Shown here: piece after piece, positions 1 to 6,994 of the stretch
Layout: every line of letters starts with the position of its first letter
How positions within the stretch are numbered: the stretch's first letter is position 1
Assembly (NCBI GenBank): GCA_900546835.1
Contig: UREH01000033.1
Span: 1-16,876 of the forward strand
DNA length: 16,876 nucleotides
DNA from: an uncultured Porphyromonadaceae bacterium
Lineage (GTDB): Bacteria; Bacteroidota; Bacteroidia; Bacteroidales; Muribaculaceae
Direction of reading: 5' to 3'
Program-made: the position numbers and the translations under genes
The notes under the pieces: model-generated
Seen by the model: the letters and a program-made list of their open reading frames with translations, nothing else
The model's database searches: none
Told to the model about the DNA's origin: nothing

Positions 1-1551
1 CACCACATTGCCGCGATAGCCCACTGCGGTGAGGGGGCTATCAGGGTTGTGGGGTATGCTCCGGATTGGTCTGACCGACTGAGCGCTTGGCGCGAAAAAA
101 TCGCGGACTTCATATTTTACCGCACTGGCCTGCGGCCGGACACGGCCGAGATGCTGTGCGCGCTGCTGACGGGATGCGACGACTTTCTCGACGAAAATAT
201 CCGTGCGGAATTCACCACTGCCGGACTTGCCCATGTGCTTGCTCTAAGCGGCACCCACCTCGCCGTCATAGCTATGCTTCTCGGTCTGCTTCTTATCCCC
301 CTGCGCATGGTGGAGCACAGGAGGCTTGCCGGAGCGGTGCTTCTTGCCTGCCTGTGGGGATATGTGGCGCTCACTGGAGCCTCGCCCTCGGTGGTCAGAG
401 CCTGTCTGATGGTGTCGATTGTGGCGTTTGGCCGATTCAACTCTATGTCTGGCAACCCGCTAAACAGTCTGTGTGTCGCCGGTATTCTTATCCTGATTTT
501 TGACCCTGAGGCACTTTTCATGCCCGGTTTTCAGCTTTCGTTTGCGGCCGTGGCGGGCATTCTGATGTTCGGCGCGAAAATCCGCGATCTCGGCGGCCGT
601 AGTCAGTGGGGGCGCCTGCTGCTGGGGTGGGGAGGTGTCTGCATTGCCGCTGTGGCAGGCACAGCTTTGATTTCCGCATGGCATTTCCATGAGTTCCCGC
701 TGCATTTTCTCGCCTCTAATCTGCCTGTCGGCCTGCTCCTCCCCTGGTTCATGGGTCTGGGGATACTTAAAATGGCCTTTGCGGTCGCAGGCATCCACGC
801 CGCGTGGCTTGCTGGAACGCTTAACGCCATTTACGACGTGATGACCGCCACGGCGCAATGGGTGGGAGACCTCGGATTCTCGTCGGTCAAAGGGTTGTAT
901 TTCAGTGCGTGGTGGCTTGTGCCATATTTCCTGGCGTTGATTCTGCTGTGGCGCGCGTGGGAGCAGCGGCGCCTCCTTCCGGCAATAGGTGCGGGCTTCG
1001 TCGCTGTCGGAGCGGTCATCGTCGCACTTCTTATTCCCGATGGGCAACGAAACACCGAAAGCTACGCTATTTACGATTATTACGCCACGACTTTGCTGTT
1101 GCGCGACGGCCGGGAGGTCTGGTTTGTGACCGACGCCTCGGAAAAATACCATCAGTCGCTGATAGAGCGCACCTCTTTCCGTCTCGACGAGTATTACTCG
1201 CGCAGAGGAATCGACTCAGTGAAGGTTGTGAGCAGCCTCAGGCATTCTCACTTCCGTGCCGACGGAAAGCGGTGGACTACGCCCGAAAGCGAAGTAGTGC
1301 TTCTCAACGCCGACTGGCGTCAACTTTCCGACAATGAAATCCGTGCGGGTGTTGCCCCCGTCAGCGACAGGAAACTCATACTGCTGGTTACCACCGGCTT
1401 CCGTGGTGATTTGCCGAAAATATGCCGTATGAGCGGAGCCGACCGCATAGCCATATCGCGGCGGCTCTCGGAGGAGCGGCGTGAGAAACTGGCTGAGGCG
1501 TTGGAATCCGCAGGAATACCATTCGCCATCGGGCTTGAAGGTGAACTTTGA
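1..1551 (+). CDS. comEC: ComEC/Rec2 family DNA-uptake channel protein, 5'-partial
   Basis: Inner-membrane channel-type protein of the competence family, which moves single-stranded DNA into the cytoplasm during natural transformation. The frame is open from base 1, so the N-terminus is cut by the window edge; a GTG at 49 is only an internal codon. Seen in about 516 residues: the competence-domain signature GLAHVLALSGTHLA (about residues 75-88), then SPSVVRACLM and GFQLSFAAVAGI, both typical of the family, within many hydrophobic segments up to about residue 340. The soluble C-terminal part (about 350-516) shows no HxHxDH metallo-beta-lactamase motif, so this is a form without the nuclease-like domain found in many ComEC proteins. 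I infer that the missing N-terminus would hold the usual N-terminal soluble domain. It converges on the folK-like gene with 22 bp between stop codons. Family identity is secure; a role in transformation is inferred. Confidence 0.9.
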   Translation, partial: HHIAAIAHCGEGAIRVVGYAPDWSDRLSAWREKIADFIFYRTGLRPDTAEMLCALLTGCDDFLDENIRAEFTTAGLAHVLALSGTHLAVIAMLLGLLLIPLRMVEHRRLAGAVLLACLWGYVALTGASPSVVRACLMVSIVAFGRFNSMSGNPLNSLCVAGILILIFDPEALFMPGFQLSFAAVAGILMFGAKIRDLGGRSQWGRLLLGWGGVCIAAVAGTALISAWHFHEFPLHFLASNLPVGLLLPWFMGLGILKMAFAVAGIHAAWLAGTLNAIYDVMTATAQWVGDLGFSSVKGLYFSAWWLVPYFLALILLWRAWEQRRLLPAIGAGFVAVGAVIVALLIPDGQRNTESYAIYDYYATTLLLRDGREVWFVTDASEKYHQSLIERTSFRLDEYYSRRGIDSVKVVSSLRHSHFRADGKRWTTPESEVVLLNADWRQLSDNEIRAGVAPVSDRKLILLVTTGFRGDLPKICRMSGADRIAISRRLSEERREKLAEALESAGIPFAIGLEGEL

Positions 1552-1573
1552 GGGTGGAGGCCCTCCGGGAGTC
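1552..1573. other. Convergent intergenic gap with a GC-rich dyad
   Basis: This 22-bp gap separates two convergent stop codons. It holds a short dyad, GGAG-GCC-CTCC (1556-1566), followed by GGGAG, so alternative small hairpins are possible. There is no T-tract on either side, so it is not a convincing intrinsic terminator. Confidence 0.3.
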
Positions 1574-1963
1574 TTATCGGCCGAGACTGCTTAGACCGCG
1601 CCGGAAGTGAGGCGAATCATATTCCTGCCGGTCGACGACGCGGCCGGCATACTCTACAAGGTCAATATCGATTATTATTTTTCCTTCGGCCTTATCGGCT
1701 GGTGTGCGGCCGCGCTTACGTTCATATGCTTTGAATTTCGACTCCAGAACGGCGCTGTCAAAGGCAGTTGTGCCATAAACTACCGCGTTAAGATATGTTC
1801 CTGCGGCGGTTGTGCCGTCGGGGGCTTCGGTTGGCGTCTCATATGGAGTTGTCTCCACCCCCGCAGGCATGAATCTCCGCAGCCATACCAGGGCGCGGGA
1901 AACCTCCTCCGCACGGTTCTCGACATTGCTGCCGATGCTTATCGTGATGCTTTTCAATGCCAT
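1574..1963 (-). CDS. FolK-like (HPPK-family) protein, short form
   Basis: Resembles 6-hydroxymethyl-7,8-dihydropterin pyrophosphokinase, which transfers pyrophosphate from ATP to the pterin in folate synthesis. Seen in 129 residues: an N-terminal SIGSN motif (9-13), TYLNAVV (56-62, matching YLNAAV of E. coli FolK), an ERKRGR stretch (81-86), the acidic pair D99/D101 in IDIDLVEY that matches the Mg-binding DLD of FolK, and SPHF (117-120). Departures: it is about 30 residues shorter than E. coli FolK, the GPR before the acidic pair is replaced by EGKI, and the region after PHF is compressed and ends early. The start ATG follows tex by 18 bp in the same operon. It may be a working short pyrophosphokinase or a relative with another substrate. 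No folP, folB or folE neighbour is present to support a folate role. Confidence 0.7.
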   Translation of the reverse strand: MALKSITISIGSNVENRAEEVSRALVWLRRFMPAGVETTPYETPTEAPDGTTAAGTYLNAVVYGTTAFDSAVLESKFKAYERKRGRTPADKAEGKIIIDIDLVEYAGRVVDRQEYDSPHFRRGLSSLGR

Positions 1964-1981
1964 TGCTCTCGGGGTATCGGT

Positions 1982-4135
1982 TCAGATATTCTGGTCTACG
2001 CCGCGTATGCTCAGGGCTATGCGTCCGCGGCGGATGTCGATGTCGACGACTTTCACCATCACGTGCTGGTTTAGTTTCAGTACCTGCGACGGATGACCGA
2101 TGCGCTTCCCTTCGGCGAGCTGCGATATGTGTATCAGTCCGCTCTTGTGAATGCCGAGGTCCACGAATGCTCCGAAATCCGTGATGTTGTTGACGATTCC
2201 GGGTAGTATCATCCCCTCGCGCAGGTCGTTGATGTCGGAAATCGACTCGTCGAAGCTGAATGCGGATGCCTTTTGGCGCGGATCGCGGCCGGGCTTCTCA
2301 AGTTCGGAGATTATGTCGGCGAGTGTTTCCAATCCGGTGTCTGCATCCGTGTAGGCCGCGATGTCAACGGCCTTGATTGCCGCGGGTGAATGGATGAAGT
2401 CGTCGAGCGGCATCCCGGCGTCGGCTGCCATGCGGGCCACAAGCGGGTAGCGCTCGGGATGTACGGCTGTATTGTCGAGAATGTTTTTACCTGTGGGCAC
2501 GCGCAGAAAGCCGGCCGCCTGCTCGAATGCTTTCGGGCCCATGCGCGGCACTTTCCTGATGGCTTCGCGCGATGGAAAATCACCGTGCTCGGCTCGGTAG
2601 GCAACGATGTTGGAGGCGAGAGTGTCGCCAATGCCCGATACGTAGGCAAGCAGTTCGCGCGACGCGGTGTTCACGTCGATGCCTACGGAGTTGACGCATG
2701 AGGCAACGGTCATGTCGAGGCTTGCCTTGAGTTTGGTCTGGTCGACATCGTGCTGATACTGGCCCACGCCGATGGCCTTCGGGTCGATCTTTACGAGTTC
2801 AGCCAGAGGATCCATGAGTCGGCGCCCTATGGAGACGGCTCCGCGCACGGTGACGTCGTGGTCGGGGAATTCCTTGCGCGCCAGGGCGGAGGCAGAGTAG
2901 ACCGATGCGCCGTTTTCGTTTACCACGAAAATCTCCACTTCGCGGGGATAACGCAGCGATTTCAGAAACCGCTCGGTCTCGCGGCTGGCGGTACCGTTGC
3001 CAAGCGAGATAGCCTCGATGTCGTAGCGGGCTACAAGGCGCAGAACCGTTTTTGCCGCGCCTTCGATGTCGGAGGCGGGCGGGGTGGGATAAATTACGTC
3101 GTGGGCGAGCAGATTGCCGTTGGCGTCGAGACATACCACTTTGCATCCTGTGCGGAAACCGGGATCGACACCCATGATGCGTTTTGATCCGAGCGGAGCG
3201 GACAGCAGAAGCTGCCGCAGATTGTCGGCGAATGTGTCGATGGCTGCCGAGTCGGCGCGGAGTTTCGCCTCGGCGGCAAATTCATTTTCGATAGCAGGAC
3301 GCATAAGGCGCCGGTAGGCGTCGTCGATGGCGTCGAGAATCACGTCCTGACATTCCTCCGAGCCGTTTGACTTGAGAAAGATGGGGTAGAGGCGGCCGAG
3401 GGTGCGCTCGTTGTCAACGTCGATGCTCACCTTCAGAATTCCTTCGGCTTCGCCACGCCGCATAGCGAGGTAGGCATGCGAGCCAACGCGCCGCAAGGGT
3501 GCGGAAAAATCGAAATAGTTGGCGTAGTTCGCTCCTTCCTCCTCTTTCCCTTTCACCGCTTTGGATGATATTACGGCGAAGCGGCGGAACTGGTCGCGCA
3601 CGCGCGAGCGGGCAGCCTCCGATTCGTTCACCCACTCGGCTATGATGTCGCGGGCCCCTTTTATGGCTTCGTCGGCGGTAGCGACTTTTTCACCGGTGAA
3701 TTTTGCTGCCGCGCGGCCTACTTCGGGCGTACGTTGGGCCATAATGATTTTGGCAAGCGGTTCCAGACCGGCTTCACGGGCCATCTGGGCGCGTGTACGT
3801 CGTTTCGGTTTGTAGGGAAGATAGATGTCCTCGAGCTCCGAGGGGTCGAGCGTAGCGAGGATACGCTCCTCGAGTTCGGGTGTGAGTTTCTCCTGGCTGC
3901 GTATGGTTTCAAGGATATATGCGCGCCGCTTTTCGAGTTCGGCAAGTTCGGCCGCGCGCTGCTCGATGCGGAAAATCGCCACCTCGTCCATATTGCCGGT
4001 GGCTTCCTTACGGTAGCGGCTGATGAACGGGATTGTAGCGCCATCGGCAAGAAGGTTGATGACGGCCGTGACGTGGGCCGGATTCACTCCGAGTTCCCGG
4101 GCAATGATGGCGTCGGGCGTGGTGGCGTATTGCAT
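1982..4135 (-). CDS. tex: Tex family S1 RNA-binding transcription accessory protein
   Basis: Tex proteins are conserved cytoplasmic nucleic-acid-binding proteins linked to transcription and RNA metabolism. The 717-residue product has the full order: N-terminal helical Tex region (1 to about 310, with IPFISRYRKEATGNMDE near 35-51), YqgF/RNase H-like fold (about 318-440, with GVDPGFRTG at 322-330 and GNGTASRETE at 379-388), helix-hairpin-helix repeats (about 489-546), and a C-terminal S1 domain (about 638-712, with GIVNNITDFGAFVDLG). I chose the ATG at 4135: the frame stays open to 4288, but the extra 51 residues are Arg/His-rich, do not resemble Tex, and would overlap the upstream phosphoesterase gene. 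From 4135 the gap to that gene is 20 bp. Length is within the family range (E. coli YhgF 773). Confidence 0.96.
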   Translation of the reverse strand: MQYATTPDAIIARELGVNPAHVTAVINLLADGATIPFISRYRKEATGNMDEVAIFRIEQRAAELAELEKRRAYILETIRSQEKLTPELEERILATLDPSELEDIYLPYKPKRRTRAQMAREAGLEPLAKIIMAQRTPEVGRAAAKFTGEKVATADEAIKGARDIIAEWVNESEAARSRVRDQFRRFAVISSKAVKGKEEEGANYANYFDFSAPLRRVGSHAYLAMRRGEAEGILKVSIDVDNERTLGRLYPIFLKSNGSEECQDVILDAIDDAYRRLMRPAIENEFAAEAKLRADSAAIDTFADNLRQLLLSAPLGSKRIMGVDPGFRTGCKVVCLDANGNLLAHDVIYPTPPASDIEGAAKTVLRLVARYDIEAISLGNGTASRETERFLKSLRYPREVEIFVVNENGASVYSASALARKEFPDHDVTVRGAVSIGRRLMDPLAELVKIDPKAIGVGQYQHDVDQTKLKASLDMTVASCVNSVGIDVNTASRELLAYVSGIGDTLASNIVAYRAEHGDFPSREAIRKVPRMGPKAFEQAAGFLRVPTGKNILDNTAVHPERYPLVARMAADAGMPLDDFIHSPAAIKAVDIAAYTDADTGLETLADIISELEKPGRDPRQKASAFSFDESISDINDLREGMILPGIVNNITDFGAFVDLGIHKSGLIHISQLAEGKRIGHPSQVLKLNQHVMVKVVDIDIRRGRIALSIRGVDQNI

Positions 4136-4155
4136 GGATGAGTAGTATAGGAAAA

Positions 4156-5343
4156 TCAGCGCGAACGCAGCGTGATCAGTGTGATTTCGGGAGTAGCGCC
4201 CATGCGCATGGGAATGCCTACGGTTCCGGCGCCGATGTTTACGTACAGGTGGCGGCTCCCGGTGGAATCGGAATATAGGCCGCCCCACGTGGGATAACGC
4301 CAGGCTGCTGGCGAGAGGCCGCCCAGTTCAATCTGCATGGCGTGTGTGTGGCCCGAAAGAGTAAGGGCCACGTTGGCGTCAGGGGTCTCAGCGATAGAAT
4401 CGACCCAATGCTGAGGATTGTGTGTCAGCAGGATTTTCGAGTTGGAGTCGGCAAGCCGGGGATATGCTCTGGAAAGAGAACCATAGATGGTGAATGGGGG
4501 GGCACCGATGTTCTCCACTCCAATCAGGGCAATTGAATCGTTGCCGCGTCGAAGCCATTCCGTTTCGTTGAGGAGCAGACGCATGGGCGTGTGTCGGTAA
4601 AAGTCATACAGGCGCTGCATGTTGTCTGCCTTCCGGGCCGGGGAGGGCCAGTCGAGATAGTCGCCGTAGTCATGGTTGCCGAGTATGGCGTAGACGCCCA
4701 TCGGTGCATCGAGGCGGCTCAGGGGGCCGATGAATGGCTTCATCTCGTCGGAGCGGCGGTTTACGATGTCGCCGGTGAATACGATAACATCCGCGTTGAG
4801 TGCGTTGATGCTGTCCACAAGTTCCGCGACGAACGTCGTGTCGGAGCCGAATGTGCCGGTATGGAGGTCTGAAAACTGGGCAATTGTCATACCGTCGAAT
4901 GCCGGGGGAAGATTTTCCACCGGAACTTCAACATGGCGCACATCGATACGGTAGCGGTTTATCAGCGCTCCCCACCACATTGCTGCGAATAGAATCGCAC
5001 ACAGTCCGATGCCGGTTTTTGTTAGCCAGTGCAGCCGGTTGCGTCTGAGGAGCCGAGGCACTGAGGCTATCAGGTCGACAACCATCCCGACGTATTTCGA
5101 GGCGTAGACGCTGAGCCATGCAAAAAGCGTCCACATTTTTATGGCCAGGGTCTGCTCCGAGCCGAAGCGGGCCGGCAGGCACATGGCCACAACCATCAGT
5201 GCCACAAGTGCTATTGAACTCCATAGAGTAAGCCGGCTCCATAGCGGGTTTTGGCATCTCCGGCGCGTCTGCACGTAGATATAAGCGTCGGCAATGATGC
5301 CGACACAAAGCAGAACGGCGAGAGCAAGCAGAGGGGCACGCAT
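4156..5343 (-). CDS. Membrane-anchored calcineurin-like metallophosphoesterase
   Basis: Predicted two-metal phosphoesterase attached to the inner membrane; the substrate is unknown. The 395 residues begin with hydrophobic segments (about 3-24, 37-58, 67-90 and 107-127), followed by a catalytic domain with the ordered metal-binding motifs of the family: FSDLHTG (157-163, D159 and H161), TGDIV (190-194), LGNHDYGD (221-228), THNP (307-310) and SGHTHAMQ (330-337). This resembles the YkuE/YaeI-type membrane phosphoesterases, some of which are thought to act on lipid head groups such as UDP-diacylglucosamine; specificity cannot be read from the motifs. It starts 14 bp after the acyltransferase stop and ends 20 bp before tex. 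The acyltransferase neighbour is compatible with a lipid substrate, but that is inference. Confidence 0.93.
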   Translation of the reverse strand: MRAPLLALAVLLCVGIIADAYIYVQTRRRCQNPLWSRLTLWSSIALVALMVVAMCLPARFGSEQTLAIKMWTLFAWLSVYASKYVGMVVDLIASVPRLLRRNRLHWLTKTGIGLCAILFAAMWWGALINRYRIDVRHVEVPVENLPPAFDGMTIAQFSDLHTGTFGSDTTFVAELVDSINALNADVIVFTGDIVNRRSDEMKPFIGPLSRLDAPMGVYAILGNHDYGDYLDWPSPARKADNMQRLYDFYRHTPMRLLLNETEWLRRGNDSIALIGVENIGAPPFTIYGSLSRAYPRLADSNSKILLTHNPQHWVDSIAETPDANVALTLSGHTHAMQIELGGLSPAAWRYPTWGGLYSDSTGSRHLYVNIGAGTVGIPMRMGATPEITLITLRSR

Positions 5344-5357
5344 GGAGTGGAGGAAAA

Positions 5358-6527
5358 TCAGATGTCGGAGGGGTGGAGCGCTGCGAGCTTGTTGCGCAAC
5401 GGGTTGGCATACATGCGCATGATCTGGTCGCGCATGAATTCGCGCTCTTCGGCCGAAACGTCGGGAAGGTCAACTTTGTCGAGCTGCGACTCGATATAGC
5501 TGTTGAAGGCCTCCACTTCGGCCGGGGAATACTCTGAGGCGAAGCGGCTGCTACCTTCCACCCGGTCGAATGCAATGTAGTTGACCGGATAAATGCGGTA
5601 GTTGCGGTGGATTTCGGAATCGATAATGGCGCATACGCGGTGAACGACTTCCACCTTGTCGGGGTTCTCTGCCATGGACTTCAGCTGCGGATTGATACAC
5701 GGGCAGAAGGCGAAATTAACGCGGCCTTTGTACTGAAGGATGCCCGTCTCCATGCTGAACAGGTCGTCGCGCTGCGATTTCTTGAATTCCGGGTCGCGGC
5801 GGCGTGCAAGGAATTCGCGGGCCTTCAGATAATCGTTGGGGTCGTATTCGTAGGATATGGACAGAGGTGTGATGTTCAGCCCCATGAGCCGTTCGGCCAT
5901 GAATTCGGAGTCGCCGCTGAGAGCGAGCATTTTGATTACACTTTCCTGGGTAAGGTCGTTGGAATCCTTCGCGCGCCCCTCGCGCTGGGCGAGCCATACC
6001 GACTGGTGTTTCTCGCCGATGCAGTAGCGGATGTAGCCCGAGAGCTGCTTTGCGGCCTCAAGAGCTTTGGTAAGGCGCAGATTGCGCTTTACGATGATGC
6101 CCTTGTTGAGCCTTACGAGGTTCTCGATCCAGGGGTAGATAAGCAGGTTGTCGCCGAGAGCCACCTCCTGTGCGGGAAGTCCGTGGCGAATCATCACAAG
6201 ACCGAGAAACGATGCGTCGAGCACTATGTCACGGTGGTTGGAAATGAACAGCGCGTTGTGGCCGGGGCAGATGTTCGCCTCTCCGCTTTCGCTTACGCCA
6301 GCGGTGGTCTTGCGCTCGAGCAGTTCGAGAATGCCGAGCATCACCGTGTGCTGGAACTCGTCTTTGCCGCGCAGAGCGGTGAGCTGCGATACCAGCGAGG
6401 GGTAGTCTGCGTCGGGCATTACGTACTTTATGGCGTTTTCAAAGCCCGGTTCAGCCACGAGCTGCTTCATGTGGCTTTGAAATTCGCTGTCGTCGAAAGG
6501 GGCTATATCCTGAAATTCTTCCTTCAT
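5358..6527 (-). CDS. Phospholipid-type acyltransferase (PlsC/PlsB-like LPLAT fold)
   Basis: Predicted glycerophospholipid-type acyltransferase. The 389 residues carry FISNHRDIVLD (94-104) as the catalytic His/Asp block, GIIVKRN (143-149) as the second block, and WLAQREGRAKDSND (178-191) as the third, like the EG-R motif of glycerol-phosphate acyltransferases. The His-Asp spacing in HRDIVLD is HX5D rather than the usual HX4D. No clear membrane helix is present, and the C-terminal third is long compared with PlsC. Three in-frame ATGs lie 9 nt apart (6545, 6536, 6527); I take the last because MKEEFQDIAPF looks like a normal soluble start. An open extension to 6605 would run through a predicted promoter and terminator. 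It is the first gene of the acyltransferase-phosphoesterase-tex-folK unit. The exact acyl acceptor is unknown. Confidence 0.85.
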   Translation of the reverse strand: MKEEFQDIAPFDDSEFQSHMKQLVAEPGFENAIKYVMPDADYPSLVSQLTALRGKDEFQHTVMLGILELLERKTTAGVSESGEANICPGHNALFISNHRDIVLDASFLGLVMIRHGLPAQEVALGDNLLIYPWIENLVRLNKGIIVKRNLRLTKALEAAKQLSGYIRYCIGEKHQSVWLAQREGRAKDSNDLTQESVIKMLALSGDSEFMAERLMGLNITPLSISYEYDPNDYLKAREFLARRRDPEFKKSQRDDLFSMETGILQYKGRVNFAFCPCINPQLKSMAENPDKVEVVHRVCAIIDSEIHRNYRIYPVNYIAFDRVEGSSRFASEYSPAEVEAFNSYIESQLDKVDLPDVSAEEREFMRDQIMRMYANPLRNKLAALHPSDI

Positions 6528-6553
6528 AATTTGCATGACTTGCATAATTTGCA
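6527..6553 (-). repeat. Three-copy 9-bp tandem repeat at the acyltransferase start
   Basis: On the minus strand three consecutive 9-mers read TGCAAATTA, TGCAAGTCA and TGCAAATTA. Each unit supplies, together with the next base, an in-frame ATG, giving possible starts at 6545, 6536 and 6527. A change of copy number would stay in frame but alter the leader length and the number of start codons. Confidence 0.8.
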
Positions 6554-6586
6554 GGGCAATTTGAGGCAAATTTACAAATACCCTGC
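6551..6586. promoter_or_regulatory. Nested inverted repeats over the acyltransferase promoter
   Basis: Outer arms GCAGGG (6551-6556) and CCCTGC (6581-6586) enclose inner perfect arms AATTTG (6558-6563) and CAAATT (6567-6572) separated by AGG. The inner right arm overlaps the predicted -7 box. The arrangement is what an operator for a dimeric regulator would look like; no regulator gene is nearby. Confidence 0.4.
6567..6574 (-). promoter_or_regulatory. Candidate Bacteroidetes -7 promoter element (acyltransferase operon)
   Basis: The minus strand reads TAAATTTG, an exact match to the TAnnTTTG -7 consensus of Bacteroidetes primary-sigma promoters. It lies about 40 bp upstream of the ATG at 6527. 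The expected -33 TTTG is not clear: a GTTTTT run lies at about the right distance. It sits directly after the terminator-like structure of the upstream gene. Confidence 0.55.
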
Positions 6587-6594
6587 TAAATCTT

Positions 6595-6649
6595 AAAAAC
6601 TTCACGACCCTTTTAGGTTAATTTAATAATGTGCAAAGAAGGCCGTGAA
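6595..6649 (-). terminator. Candidate intrinsic terminator after the 87-residue gene
   Basis: Read on the minus strand, TTCACGGCC (6649-6641) pairs with GGTCGTGAA (6609-6601) over 9 bp with one G-U pair, followed after one base by TTTTT (6599-6595). The loop is long (31 nt), which weakens the call. It falls between the small gene and the acyltransferase promoter, where a transcription unit boundary is expected. Confidence 0.5.
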
Positions 6650-6687
6650 ATGTGCAATTTGAGGTCAGAATGTTGATATAGGCCGAT

Positions 6688-6951
6688 TTATTGCTCTGCG
6701 TAGGAGAGCACGGTGGGACTCTCTACGTCCACGCCGAACTCTTTGGCACGGGCCATTATGGCACGGGCAAGGCGCGGTTTGAGCTCTTCTGGACAGTAGC
6801 GGAAATATGCTTCGGCAGCACGCACATGGGCGGCGTCGGGCATAGGGTACTCGCGGCGCTCGGGAAGCCCGAACACTGAATCCGGAAGTTCTTTTTTCTC
6901 TTCGTAGGAAATACGGTCGGTCATGGGGAAGGATTGTTTTAAAGTTATCAT
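6688..6951 (-). CDS. Small conserved hypothetical protein (87 aa)
   Basis: Unrecognised cytoplasmic protein with no signal peptide or membrane segment. The core (about residues 18-80) runs ELPDSVFGLPERREYPMPD, then HVRAAEAYFRYCPEELKPRLARAI and ARAKEFGVDVESP. This leucine-pro-asp plus R-x-YP-x-x-D-x-x-H-x-x-A pattern resembles small DUF6582-type domains often met in phage-related proteins, but I could not test that. There are two possible starts: ATG at 6951, with AGGA four bases ahead, and ATG at 6924, whose product MTDRISYEEKKELPDS lacks the odd MITLKQSFP leader. It lies 43 bp after nhaD, separated by a 7-bp GC hairpin, and is probably co-transcribed with it. The N-to-C layout suggests a helical domain of about 60 residues. 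Codon use looks like the neighbours. Confidence 0.75.
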   Translation of the reverse strand: MITLKQSFPMTDRISYEEKKELPDSVFGLPERREYPMPDAAHVRAAEAYFRYCPEELKPRLARAIMARAKEFGVDVESPTVLSYAEQ

Positions 6952-6967
6952 TTCCTAAACAATCCGG

Positions 6968-6991
6968 CCGCCCGGATAGTTTAACGGGCGG
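6968..6991 (-). terminator. GC hairpin after nhaD (weak terminator or attenuator)
   Basis: Perfect 7-bp arms CCGCCCG (6968-6974) and CGGGCGG (6985-6991) flank a 10-nt loop, three bases after the nhaD stop. No T-tract follows on the minus strand, so it could stabilise the nhaD mRNA end or partly limit read-through into the 87-residue gene rather than stop transcription fully. Confidence 0.5.
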
Positions 6992-6994
6992 TAA

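Noticed and set aside
4136..4288. N-terminal extension of Tex up to 4288
   Set aside because: The extra residues are Arg/His-rich, unlike Tex, and overlap the end of the phosphoesterase gene; MQYATTPDAI at 4135 gives the normal length.
5607..6596. Plus-strand open frame of about 330 codons opposite the acyltransferase
   Set aside because: Antisense shadow with no family features; it would also cross the predicted promoter and terminator region.
6528..6605. Acyltransferase start at 6605 (MKFLRFSRVF)
   Set aside because: The extension would start inside the terminator-like stem region and contain the TAAATTTG promoter box; the predicted transcription start lies after it.
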